A stretch of 33,416 bases of DNA from Flavobacteriaceae bacterium. GTDB taxonomy: Bacteria; Bacteroidota; Bacteroidia; Flavobacteriales; Flavobacteriaceae. Each line of letters opens with the position of its first letter. Position 1 is the stretch's first letter. The translations under genes were made by a program, and so were the position numbers. Positions 24,553 through 32,175 of the stretch are shown here, one piece after another. The notes below the pieces were generated by a model, which saw only the letters and a program-made list of their open reading frames with translations, was not told the DNA's origin and did no database searches. The stretch spans positions 1-33,416 of the forward strand of contig CANCPC010000022.1 of the NCBI GenBank assembly GCA_947379965.1, given 5' to 3'.

Positions 24553-25956
24553 ATGAGTTCATTTGACGTAGTCATTATAGGTTCTGGCCCAGGCGGATAT
24601 GTATCAGCAATTCGTTGCGCACAATTGGGTTTCAAAACCGCCATTATCGAAAAATATTCCACTCTTGGTGGAACTTGCCTAAATGTAGGTTGTATTCCAT
24701 CAAAAGCATTATTGTCATCTTCTCATCATTATAGTGAAATTGCCCATTTTGCAGATCACGGAATTGAAGTTTCTGGTGAAGTAAAAGTAAATTTAGAAAA
24801 AATGATTGCCCGCAAACAAGCCGTTGTTGATCAAACTTCGGGTGGAATCAATTATTTGATGGACAAAAATAAAGTGACTGTTTTGAACGGATTGGGTTCA
24901 TTTGTAGATGCGACTCATGTTGCTGTTGCAAAAGCTGACGGAACTTCGGAAACTATCGAAGCTAAAAACATCATAATCGCAACAGGTTCTAAACCATCAT
25001 CGTTGCCATTTATCAAAATTGATAAAGAAAGAATCATCACTTCAACCGAAGCCTTGGCATTGAAAGAAGTGCCAAAGCACCTTGTTATCATTGGTGGTGG
25101 TGTTATCGGAATCGAACTGGGGCAAGTATATTTACGATTGGGAGCGCAAGTTTCGGTTGTAGAATTTATGGACCGAATTATTCCAGGAATGGATGCTTCA
25201 TTGTCTAAAGAATTGACCAAAGTCTTGAAAAAACAAGGAATGAAATTCTACGTTTCACACAAAGTGAAATCGGTAGAAAGAAATGGTGATGCAGTAACGG
25301 TTCAAGCTGAAAATGCAAAAGGAGAAACCATCACGCTAGAAGGGGATTATTCATTAGTTTCTGTTGGGCGTCGTCCTTATACAGATGGTTTGAATGCCGA
25401 TAAAGCTGGAGTGAAAATTTCGGATAGAGGACAAGTGGAAGTAAACGATCATTTACAAACGAATGTTCCCAATATTTACGCAATTGGTGATGTTGTTCGT
25501 GGTGCAATGTTAGCACACAAAGCAGAAGAAGAAGGAACAATGGTTGCTGAAATCATTGCAGGACAAAAACCACACATCAATTATAATTTGATTCCGGGTG
25601 TTGTTTATACTTGGCCAGAAGTGGCTGCAGTAGGTCAAACAGAAGAGCAATTAAAAGCTTCTGGTGTTGAATTCAAATCAGGAAGTTTTCCTTTCAAAGC
25701 ATTAGGAAGAGCAAGAGCAAGTGGAGATTTAGATGGATTTGTAAAAATCCTTGCCGATGCAAAAACGGATGAAGTTCTTGGTGTTCACATGATTGGTGCT
25801 CGTTGTGCTGATTTGATTGCCGAAGCGGTAACCGCTATGGAATTCAAAGCGTCAGCTGAAGATATTTCTAGAATGAGTCACGCACATCCAACTTTTGCGG
25901 AAGCTATAAAAGAAGCGGCATTAGCTGCAACGGATAATAGAGCATTGCACGTATAA
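24553..25956 (+). CDS. lpdA: dihydrolipoyl dehydrogenase (E3)
   Basis: This 467-residue flavoprotein reoxidises lipoamide in the pyruvate and 2-oxoglutarate dehydrogenase complexes. The FAD-binding GSGPGGYVSAI is at 10-20. The redox disulfide Cys42/Cys47 is in GGTCLNVGCIPSKALL, and the NAD-binding GGGVIGIELGQVYLRLGA is near 185. The second FAD motif is YAIGDVVRGAMLAHKAEEEG. The catalytic pair His445 and Glu450 sits in HAHPTFAEAIKEA. It is not beside E1 or E2 genes here, a common state in Bacteroidota, and so probably serves several complexes. A strong shared terminator follows. Mercuric or glutathione reductase is excluded by the C-terminal motif. Confidence 0.95.
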   Translation: MSSFDVVIIGSGPGGYVSAIRCAQLGFKTAIIEKYSTLGGTCLNVGCIPSKALLSSSHHYSEIAHFADHGIEVSGEVKVNLEKMIARKQAVVDQTSGGINYLMDKNKVTVLNGLGSFVDATHVAVAKADGTSETIEAKNIIIATGSKPSSLPFIKIDKERIITSTEALALKEVPKHLVIIGGGVIGIELGQVYLRLGAQVSVVEFMDRIIPGMDASLSKELTKVLKKQGMKFYVSHKVKSVERNGDAVTVQAENAKGETITLEGDYSLVSVGRRPYTDGLNADKAGVKISDRGQVEVNDHLQTNVPNIYAIGDVVRGAMLAHKAEEEGTMVAEIIAGQKPHINYNLIPGVVYTWPEVAAVGQTEEQLKASGVEFKSGSFPFKALGRARASGDLDGFVKILADAKTDEVLGVHMIGARCADLIAEAVTAMEFKASAEDISRMSHAHPTFAEAIKEAALAATDNRALHV

Positions 25957-25980
25957 AATAAATACAAGCTTTTTATAAAC

Positions 25981-26012
25981 AACAAAACCCGCTCGAAAGA
26001 ACGGGTTTTGTT
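25981..26012. terminator. bidirectional terminator between lpdA and the peroxiredoxin operon
   Basis: AACAAAACCCG (25981-25991) pairs with CGGGTTTTGTT (26002-26012) around a ten-base apical part containing GAAA. A/T flanks let it act for both convergent transcripts. Confidence 0.9.
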
Positions 26013-26027
26013 ATTTTAAAACTAAAA

Positions 26028-26285
26028 TTATTTGTCGATAGAACCAAGAACTCTTTTCATAAAAGTGTTCAAAGCGTCTTTTTTATCCATTCCACCCTTG
26101 ATTAATTTTTGAACTTCAAGTGCGCCATACATATTCGAAATTAATTCGCCAATCACATCTAATTCTTCCTCTTTCAAAGAAGAAACTTCGGTCAAAGCTT
26201 CTAGAACTTCGATCGTTTCAATGAGATAATCTTGGTCATTTTCTTCAATAAATTGAGATAAATGTTTGATTACGGGTAGCTTCAT
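26028..26285 (-). CDS. small acidic protein of unknown function downstream of thioredoxin
   Basis: The 85-residue product is all-helical by pattern: MKLPVIKHLSQFIEENDQ, then DYLIETIEVLEALTEV, then EEELDVIGELISNMYGALEV, then KKDALNTFMKRVLGSI. It has no cysteine, no signal peptide and no membrane segment. I recall similar small proteins in Flavobacteriia under the name DUF6952, next to thioredoxin and peroxiredoxin genes, but cannot verify this here. It is the last gene of the peroxiredoxin-thioredoxin set, 58 bases after thioredoxin, with a palindrome in the gap. A partner or regulator of the redox pair is possible. Confidence 0.75.
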   Translation of the reverse strand: MKLPVIKHLSQFIEENDQDYLIETIEVLEALTEVSSLKEEELDVIGELISNMYGALEVQKLIKGGMDKKDALNTFMKRVLGSIDK

Positions 26286-26301
26286 TTTTTTTGGGTTATT
26301 T

Positions 26302-26349
26302 GTTTAATCGTTGAATCGGTTAACCAATTAAACGATTATTCGATTAAAC
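26302..26349. repeat. intercistronic palindrome overlapping the thioredoxin stop codon
   Basis: AATCGTTGAATCGGTT (26306-26321) and AACCAATTAAACGATT (26322-26337) form a 32-base palindrome with two mismatches. GTTTAATCG (26302-26310) also pairs with CGATTAAAC (26341-26349), giving an alternative fold. The thioredoxin stop (TAA, 26346-26344) lies inside the outer arm. Confidence 0.7.
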
Positions 26350-26655
26350 TTTTATTTCATTTACCAACTCTGCCAAAACTTCGGCTTTGTTCGTTTGTGT
26401 TTCGTTTACCAATTTACCATTTACAAAAGTAGCAAAAGTAGGTAAGTTACTCACGTTAGCCAATTTTCTTGATTCTGGAGAATTTTCGGCATCAACCAAA
26501 ACAAAAGTCAAATTTTCATTTTCTGAAGCCAATTTTTTAAATTTTGGTTTCATAATTCGGCAATTTCCACACCAAGAAGCAGAAAATTGAACGATTACTT
26601 TTTCGTTTTTAGAAACTAAATCTTGTAATGTGTCTTCGTTTAATTCGATTAACAT
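26344..26655 (-). CDS. thioredoxin family protein, CGNC active site
   Basis: This 103-residue cytoplasmic protein is a single thioredoxin domain. The active site is ASWCGNCRIMKP, with Cys29 and Cys32; Asn replaces the usual Pro of CGPC, which tends to raise the redox potential and change partner choice. The cis-proline is present in SNLPTFATF. It starts 25 bases after the peroxiredoxin stop, so it is probably its reductant. The start MLIELNEDTLQ is the only one that fits. Confidence 0.88.
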   Translation of the reverse strand: MLIELNEDTLQDLVSKNEKVIVQFSASWCGNCRIMKPKFKKLASENENLTFVLVDAENSPESRKLANVSNLPTFATFVNGKLVNETQTNKAEVLAELVNEIKV

Positions 26656-26680
26656 GTTTTTTTGGTTTTTAATTTAAAAA

Positions 26681-27319
26681 TTAGTGAGAACCTAAATAAG
26701 CTGCAGTACTATTTCTGTCAGCACTCATTGCATCTTTTCCTTCTTCCCAGTTGGCTGGACAAACTTCTCCTTTAGTTTGAACGTGTGTATACGCATCTAC
26801 CAAACGTAAATATTCGTTTACATTACGACCTAATGGCATATCATTTACACTTTCGTGGAAAATTTTACCAGCTTCGTCAATTAAGTAAGTAGCTCTGTAA
26901 GTTACATTTGAACCTTCTACAATGATTGAATCTGTATCTTCGCTGTAGCTAGTAGATTCAATATCTAGGATTCCAAGAATGTTAGATAAGTTACGGTTGG
27001 TGTCGGCAAGAATTGGGTAGGTTACTCCTTCGATTCCACCGTTGTTTTTTGCTGTGTTTAACCAAGCAAAATGAACTTCGTTTGTGTCGCAAGAAGCACC
27101 AATTACAATGGTATTTCTTTTTTCGAATTCAGGTAAAGCAGCTTGAAAAGCGTGTAATTCTGTTGGACAAACGAAAGTAAAATCTTTCGGGTACCAAAAC
27201 AAAACTACTTTTTTGTTGTTTTTAGTTGCTTCTTCGAAAATGTTGATTTTCAAATTATCGCCCATTGCTGAGATGGCGTCTACTTCAATACTTGGGAATT
27301 TTTTTCCTACTAATGACAT
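26681..27319 (-). CDS. 2-Cys peroxiredoxin (AhpC/Prx1 type)
   Basis: This 212-residue enzyme reduces hydrogen peroxide and organic peroxides. The peroxidatic Cys51 is in YPKDFTFVCPTELHAFQ and the resolving Cys187 in GEVCPANWEEGK. The C-terminal tail ends TAAYLGSH and lacks the plain YF motif of over-oxidation-sensitive eukaryotic forms. It is the first gene of a three-gene set with thioredoxin (25 bases downstream) and a small helical protein. A TACCTTTG box on the minus strand (27365-27358) is a fair -7 element, though no -33 TTG is visible. No AhpF gene is near, so the adjacent thioredoxin is the likely electron donor. Confidence 0.92.
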   Translation of the reverse strand: MSLVGKKFPSIEVDAISAMGDNLKINIFEEATKNNKKVVLFWYPKDFTFVCPTELHAFQAALPEFEKRNTIVIGASCDTNEVHFAWLNTAKNNGGIEGVTYPILADTNRNLSNILGILDIESTSYSEDTDSIIVEGSNVTYRATYLIDEAGKIFHESVNDMPLGRNVNEYLRLVDAYTHVQTKGEVCPANWEEGKDAMSADRNSTAAYLGSH

Positions 27320-27463
27320 TGTTTTATGATTTTAAGTTGTTATTTTTTTATCTGATACAAAGGTAATTCAAAACAGATCTTTAATAATATAAGTTTTAAT
27401 GATTAATTTTTATATAACGATAGTAATTTGTTATAGTTAATTAAAATCGATCTTTGTTTTCTA

Positions 27464-29062
27464 TTAAAAAGCATTAATAATTACAGGTAGTGTTCCTGTG
27501 CATTTCCTGTTTTCAAGTAGTTGATGTGCCGCGCTTTCTTGAAATTGGTCAAAATCTTGGTAAACCTGAACAATTCCCGAAGCCGATTCTATATTTGGAA
27601 TTACTTGCAAAACATATGGATTTCCAAAAACATATAAAACACATTTTTTGCTAATAAATAATCGTTCTAAAAAAGATAATACCGAATCCTCTATTTCAAA
27701 ATTATTCATGGGCTTTGCCTTTGGCACAAAAAGCGAAATAATTAAGGTGTCATAATTGGTAAGGACTTTTTCTAATTCAGTAATAGAATTAGAACCCTCC
27801 ATTTTAATTTCAAATTCAGGCGATGAAAGGGAAGTTGCAAATATTTCGAAAAACACATTATTAGAGTCTTTATATATACTTATTTTAGCAAGTGAATTTC
27901 TTTTTTTAGCTTCAAAAACTAGCGCTGAATTGTTATTGTCTTTAATTTTTGTAATGCAATTTTCGGCAATTTTATGGTTTAAAACTGAAGTGGTTTCAAA
28001 ATTAAAATTTCCTTGTGGAGCTGTATTTCCGTTTAGAATTCCTGTTTTTTGTTTGCATTTCATCAAACGTTCAAAACTGGCTTCAATTCTTTCTGACGTT
28101 GCATTTTTGAGAATTTCCTGAATTCCTTCGGCTATATTTTCTGCAAAACAAAGCACATCATTTCCTGCGTTGAAAGCTTCCCATTCGAGTTGTCCTTTTA
28201 TATCGTACAATTTCGAAACGCTGTGCATATTCAAAGCATCAGAAATGACCAAACCTTCAAATCCCAATTGCTTACGCAAAAGGTTTTCAATTACGGATTT
28301 CGATAAAGTAGCCGAGGTATTTTTACCTTCATTCAAGGCTGGAACCGCCAAATGTCCGATCATAATTGAATCTACCTTATTTTCGATTCCTTTTATAAAA
28401 GGATACAATTCGTTTTCGAGTAATTCTTCCAAAGTTTCTTCTAAAACCGGTAATCCTAAATGCGAATCTACGCTGGTATTTCCGTGACCTGGAAAATGTT
28501 TTAAACATCCTAAAACGCCAACATCATTCATTCCACGTAAATATTCAAGTGCAAAAAGAGCGACTTTTTCTTTGTTTTGGCCAAAGGAACGATAGCCAAT
28601 TACAGGATTATTTGGGTTGTTATTGATGTCGGCCAAAGGTGCCAAATTATAATGAATCCCCGCCGATTTTAAGTCTAAACCAATCTGTTTTCCAACTTCG
28701 TAAACCAGATTTTTTTCACTATCCGGCAAAGCACCAAGCGTTATAGCATACGGATATTGTGGTGTTTTTTCGACCCGCATGGCTAATCCCCATTCGGCGT
28801 CAATACTCATCAATAATGGAGTAGTAGCGCATTTTTGAAAACGGATAATTAGTTCTTTTAAGCGTTCGAAACTATTATCGTTGAATTCGATTTTTTTCTT
28901 GGTTTCATAGTTGGTTGCGGCACTGGCGCGGCTATGAAAAAAAGTCAATCCGCCAATGTTGTGTTCCTTGATCAGTCGTTCTGTTTCTTGTATGTTTTCT
29001 TCGGTGTCGTTGATGAAAACGGCAGGAAAAAAGAATTGTCCTATTTTTTGTTCTAATGTCAT
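27464..29062 (-). CDS. nagZ: glycoside hydrolase family 3, beta-N-acetylglucosaminidase (NagZ-like)
   Basis: This 532-residue protein has the GH3 barrel in residues 1 to about 340 and a smaller second domain after it. The NagZ signature is clear: KHFPGHGNTSVDSH (188-201) with the Asp199/His201 acid-base pair, and nucleophile Asp275 in VISDALNMHS. No signal peptide is visible, so it acts in the cytoplasm, removing GlcNAc from GlcNAc-anhydroMurNAc-peptides. This fits an AmpG-like importer gene just upstream on the same strand and anmK nearby. Many Bacteroidota GH3 enzymes are secreted and fused to a beta-lactamase-like domain; this one is not. The 161-base gap upstream holds a large repeat. Confidence 0.88.
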   Translation of the reverse strand: MTLEQKIGQFFFPAVFINDTEENIQETERLIKEHNIGGLTFFHSRASAATNYETKKKIEFNDNSFERLKELIIRFQKCATTPLLMSIDAEWGLAMRVEKTPQYPYAITLGALPDSEKNLVYEVGKQIGLDLKSAGIHYNLAPLADINNNPNNPVIGYRSFGQNKEKVALFALEYLRGMNDVGVLGCLKHFPGHGNTSVDSHLGLPVLEETLEELLENELYPFIKGIENKVDSIMIGHLAVPALNEGKNTSATLSKSVIENLLRKQLGFEGLVISDALNMHSVSKLYDIKGQLEWEAFNAGNDVLCFAENIAEGIQEILKNATSERIEASFERLMKCKQKTGILNGNTAPQGNFNFETTSVLNHKIAENCITKIKDNNNSALVFEAKKRNSLAKISIYKDSNNVFFEIFATSLSSPEFEIKMEGSNSITELEKVLTNYDTLIISLFVPKAKPMNNFEIEDSVLSFLERLFISKKCVLYVFGNPYVLQVIPNIESASGIVQVYQDFDQFQESAAHQLLENRKCTGTLPVIINAF

Positions 29063-29087
29063 TTTTAGAATTTTAAACTTTTTTGGT

Positions 29088-29215
29088 ACGCGGATAAAAC
29101 TGATTCGCTATCGCGAAAACGCGGATAAAAACGGATCGTCAAATTATTTTATTTCGCTTTTTTTTAAATCAGTTTTTATCCGCGCTTTTACGAAGTAAAT
29201 CCGTGTAATCTGCGT
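29088..29215. repeat. interspersed palindromic repeat, copy 2
   Basis: ACGCGGATAAAACTGAT (29088-29104) pairs with ATCAGTTTTTATCCGCG (29169-29185). AAACGGAT-like and ATCCGTGT segments also pair, and TTCGC-TATC-GCGAA is a small hairpin at about 29103-29117. CGCGGATAAAA occurs twice in the left half. The core order GATTCGCT, GCGAAAAC, AACGGAT is shared, on the opposite strand, with 15777-15860. It fills the gap between the AmpG-like and NagZ-like genes. Confidence 0.78.
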
Positions 29216-29223
29216 TCTATTTT

Positions 29224-30486
29224 TCACTCTGATTTCTTCCCAAAATCGCTAGGAAAAATCAAGAATCGAGATAAAATTAATCCTGGAATTGTGGCGCAAA
29301 GCACCCAAATAAAGAAGTTTCCATACCCTAAATAATGCTGAATATAACCGCTTAACATTCCGGGAAGCATCATTCCCAACGCCATAAAACCCGTGGCAAT
29401 AGAGTAATGCGACGTTTTCGATTCTCCATCAGCAACATAAATTAAAAACATCATAAAGGCAGCAAAACCAAATCCGTAACCAAATTGTTCACAAATCACC
29501 GTTGCATAAACATAATATATAGAATTAGGATGAAAATTCGAAAGCAAAACAAACCCAATTATAGGCAAGTGCATGGATAAAATCATAGGTAACATCCATT
29601 TTTTAAGTCCGTCTTTAGAAATGGCAATTCCACCTAAAATTCCACCAATAACCAATGCAGAAACGCCAAAAGTTCCATATATAATTCCAACATCTTCTGT
29701 GGTTAATCCCATTCCGCCAACCTCTTTTCCATCAATTAAAAAAGGAGTCAACATTTTTAATAATTGGGATTCCCCTAATCGAAACAACAAGATAAAAGCT
29801 AAAACCAATCCTATTTGTTTCTTTTGGAAAAAAGTTGAAAAAACATGTCCAAAACTGGTTTTTGGAACTAATTCGGTTTCTGTAGTTTTTGTTTCAATTC
29901 GGGGTGTCGAAAAATAATTATAAATCGTTATAACGGTCATTATTAAACCAATAATTACCATGGTATATGACCATGCTTTGGTTTTGTCACCGTATTTTTG
30001 TTCCAGAAAACCGGCAATAATTACGATTAATCCATTTCCGGTAAGTAAGGAAAGACGATAAAAAGTACTTCTAATTCCTAAGAAAAAAGATTGTTGTTCT
30101 TTGGCCAAAGCCAACATGTAAAATCCATCACTTGCCACATCATTTGAGGCTGAAGCAAAAGCAGCTATCCAAAATACAGCTAAACTAAGAACGAAAAAAA
30201 ATCTCATTGGAAGGATCAATCCAACGATTACAAACGCAATTGAAATTAATAATTGCATGGCTAAAAACCACTTTCTTTTTGTGGAATATAAGTCGATAAA
30301 CGGACTCCATAAAGGTTTTACTACCCAAGGTAAATACAATAAACTTGTATAAATACCTATGTCTTCATTGCTGATTCCAAGGCTTTTGTACATAATCACC
30401 GAAACCGAAATAATAATAGCATAGGGTAAACCGGAAGCGAAGTTTAAAACAGGTATCCAATACCAAGGTTTCGTATCATTTTTCAT
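29224..30486 (-). CDS. AmpG-like MFS permease
   Basis: This 420-residue protein has about 12 hydrophobic helices and the N-terminal AmpG-type segment WIPVLNFASGLPYAIIISV, with YLPWVVKPLWSPFIDLY soon after. Both are typical of MFS members related to AmpG, which imports GlcNAc-anhydroMurNAc-peptides from the periplasm. ASNDVASDGFYMLAL (about 110-125) also matches this subfamily. It lies 20 bases after the GHL10 hydrolase gene and before nagZ, so the operon order is hydrolase, importer, glucosaminidase. Substrate is inferred from family plus context. Acetyl-CoA transporter-like members share the same fold and are the main alternative. Confidence 0.83.
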   Translation of the reverse strand: MKNDTKPWYWIPVLNFASGLPYAIIISVSVIMYKSLGISNEDIGIYTSLLYLPWVVKPLWSPFIDLYSTKRKWFLAMQLLISIAFVIVGLILPMRFFFVLSLAVFWIAAFASASNDVASDGFYMLALAKEQQSFFLGIRSTFYRLSLLTGNGLIVIIAGFLEQKYGDKTKAWSYTMVIIGLIMTVITIYNYFSTPRIETKTTETELVPKTSFGHVFSTFFQKKQIGLVLAFILLFRLGESQLLKMLTPFLIDGKEVGGMGLTTEDVGIIYGTFGVSALVIGGILGGIAISKDGLKKWMLPMILSMHLPIIGFVLLSNFHPNSIYYVYATVICEQFGYGFGFAAFMMFLIYVADGESKTSHYSIATGFMALGMMLPGMLSGYIQHYLGYGNFFIWVLCATIPGLILSRFLIFPSDFGKKSE

Positions 30487-30506
30487 CTAATAAATTTTAA
30501 AATGAG

Positions 30507-32036
30507 TTAGTCAAAATTTACTTTCGTAGGTTCACTTTCATTACCAAAGTAATCTATAAAAGTGATATAACAATTACCGTTGTCTTCTGATTTTTTTCCG
30601 GAAATACTCACAGATATTGAATCACAATTTTTTGCTACAGCTACTTTTTGTATAATTTGACTCGGATTATTTATGTCATTTTCAAAGTTATTTTTAGCAC
30701 GATAAACCATAACATAACGCACTTTGTAGTCAGTTGGATTTTTGATACTAAGATTCAAATTAGAAGCATCATTTGAAAAATTATTTATCTCTGGACAATA
30801 ATATAATGTCTTTTTTAATTTTGGAACCACATAAGGAAGTGCCGGAAATTTATATTGATTTTCCAGTAATAATTGGGCAACATTTTTGTTTTTATTGACA
30901 AATGATTTGGCACTGAAAAATACATTTCCACCAACGTTTTTATACGTTCTTGAAATGTTAATTTGATTCGGAATTTCGTTTGGATTATTCCATTTTTTAT
31001 CCGGATCACTATTTATTTTATAGGTTCCGTTTCCAATATAAACAGCTGTGTTTTTAGAATTTTCAGACCACCATTTTAATAGTTTTGAGTACGAAGCTTT
31101 TGGATGATCCAAACTCCAATACAGTTGCGGAACAATATAATCTACCCAACTATTTTCCATCCACGCCAATGGATCTGCGTATAAATCATCATAATTTGTT
31201 TGTCCGGCTTGGGTGTCAGAACCTTTTGGGTCAACGGCTTTATTCCGCCAAACACCGAATGGGCTGATTCCAAATTGTACCCATGGTTTGATATTTTTTA
31301 TAGAATAAGAAACCGATTTTACCAAGTTATTTACATTCGAGCGGCGCCAATTATCTAAACTTAAGCCGTTTCCATATTTTGCATATGAAGTGGAATCATT
31401 AAAGACTTCACCAACCACTTTATAGGGATAAAAATAGTCATCAAAGTGTATCGCGTCAACATCATAATTTCGAACGACTTCATCAACAACAGAAACTAAA
31501 TGTTTTTGAACTTCCGGCAAAGCAGGGTTGTAGTAATATTTTCCGCCATATTTTATCATCCAATCTCGATGTTTATTATAATCATGGTCGGGACTTAAAA
31601 TTTCAGTTTTTAAATCCATTGTAGCGCGATAAGGATTGAACCAAGCATGAAATTCGAAACCACGCTCATGAGCTTCAGAAATCATCCATTCGAGTGGGTC
31701 AAAATAGGGGTTTGGTGATTGTCCTTCTTTTCCTGTTAAATAACGAGACCAAGGCGCTAATTTAGTAGGATAGAAAGCGTCTCCAACACTACGAATTTGG
31801 ACAATTACGGCGTTATAATTCAGCTTTTTATAGGTGTCTAAAATTTCAATATAATCTGCTTTTTCCTTTTCTACAGCATCAGTATTACTCTTCGGCCAAT
31901 CTATATTTGCCACAGTTGCAATCCAAACGGCTCGGAATTCATTTTTGGGATTTGTTACTTTTTCCTGTGCATTTGAGTTCAATGTCGAAAGCATAATAAG
32001 GTAATGTAGCAACAAAAACGTCTTATTTTTAATCAT
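30507..32036 (-). CDS. GHL10 (DUF187) family glycosyl hydrolase, DigH-like
   Basis: This 509-residue secreted protein has a signal peptide ending near Ala23 (LNSNAQ). A (beta/alpha)8 hydrolase domain follows, starting EFRAVWIATVANIDWPKS (33-50). VIVQIRSVGDAFYPT (78-91) and HAWFNPYRATMDL (130-142) are family hallmarks, and Asp199-Asp200 in DAIHFDDYFYPY is the likely catalytic pair. Residues 415-509 form a small beta-sandwich. E. coli DigH (YddW) of this family cleaves denuded peptidoglycan glycan; the AmpG-like, nagZ and anmK neighbours support a peptidoglycan role here. Other members act on other polysaccharides, so the substrate is inferred. A good promoter precedes it. Confidence 0.85.
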   Translation of the reverse strand: MIKNKTFLLLHYLIMLSTLNSNAQEKVTNPKNEFRAVWIATVANIDWPKSNTDAVEKEKADYIEILDTYKKLNYNAVIVQIRSVGDAFYPTKLAPWSRYLTGKEGQSPNPYFDPLEWMISEAHERGFEFHAWFNPYRATMDLKTEILSPDHDYNKHRDWMIKYGGKYYYNPALPEVQKHLVSVVDEVVRNYDVDAIHFDDYFYPYKVVGEVFNDSTSYAKYGNGLSLDNWRRSNVNNLVKSVSYSIKNIKPWVQFGISPFGVWRNKAVDPKGSDTQAGQTNYDDLYADPLAWMENSWVDYIVPQLYWSLDHPKASYSKLLKWWSENSKNTAVYIGNGTYKINSDPDKKWNNPNEIPNQINISRTYKNVGGNVFFSAKSFVNKNKNVAQLLLENQYKFPALPYVVPKLKKTLYYCPEINNFSNDASNLNLSIKNPTDYKVRYVMVYRAKNNFENDINNPSQIIQKVAVAKNCDSISVSISGKKSEDNGNCYITFIDYFGNESEPTKVNFD

Positions 32037-32061
32037 TTTTAATCGTAATTATGTAATAAAT

Positions 32062-32092
32062 CAAAAGTAGTTTTTTAGGCAAGTTTATCCAA
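32062..32092 (-). promoter_or_regulatory. promoter of the GHL10-ampG-nagZ operon
   Basis: On the minus strand TTG (32092-32090), 20 bases, then TACTTTTG (32069-32062) fits the Bacteroidota consensus. The start would be near 32055, about 19 bases before the ATG at 32036. It suggests that anmK, upstream, is a separate unit or has readthrough. Confidence 0.65.
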
Positions 32093-32175
32093 TAAAAAAA
32101 CACATTATTTATCACTTCAATTTCTTTGCCAAATTTTTTATTGGGACTATTAAAAATAAATTTATCGAATTTAAT

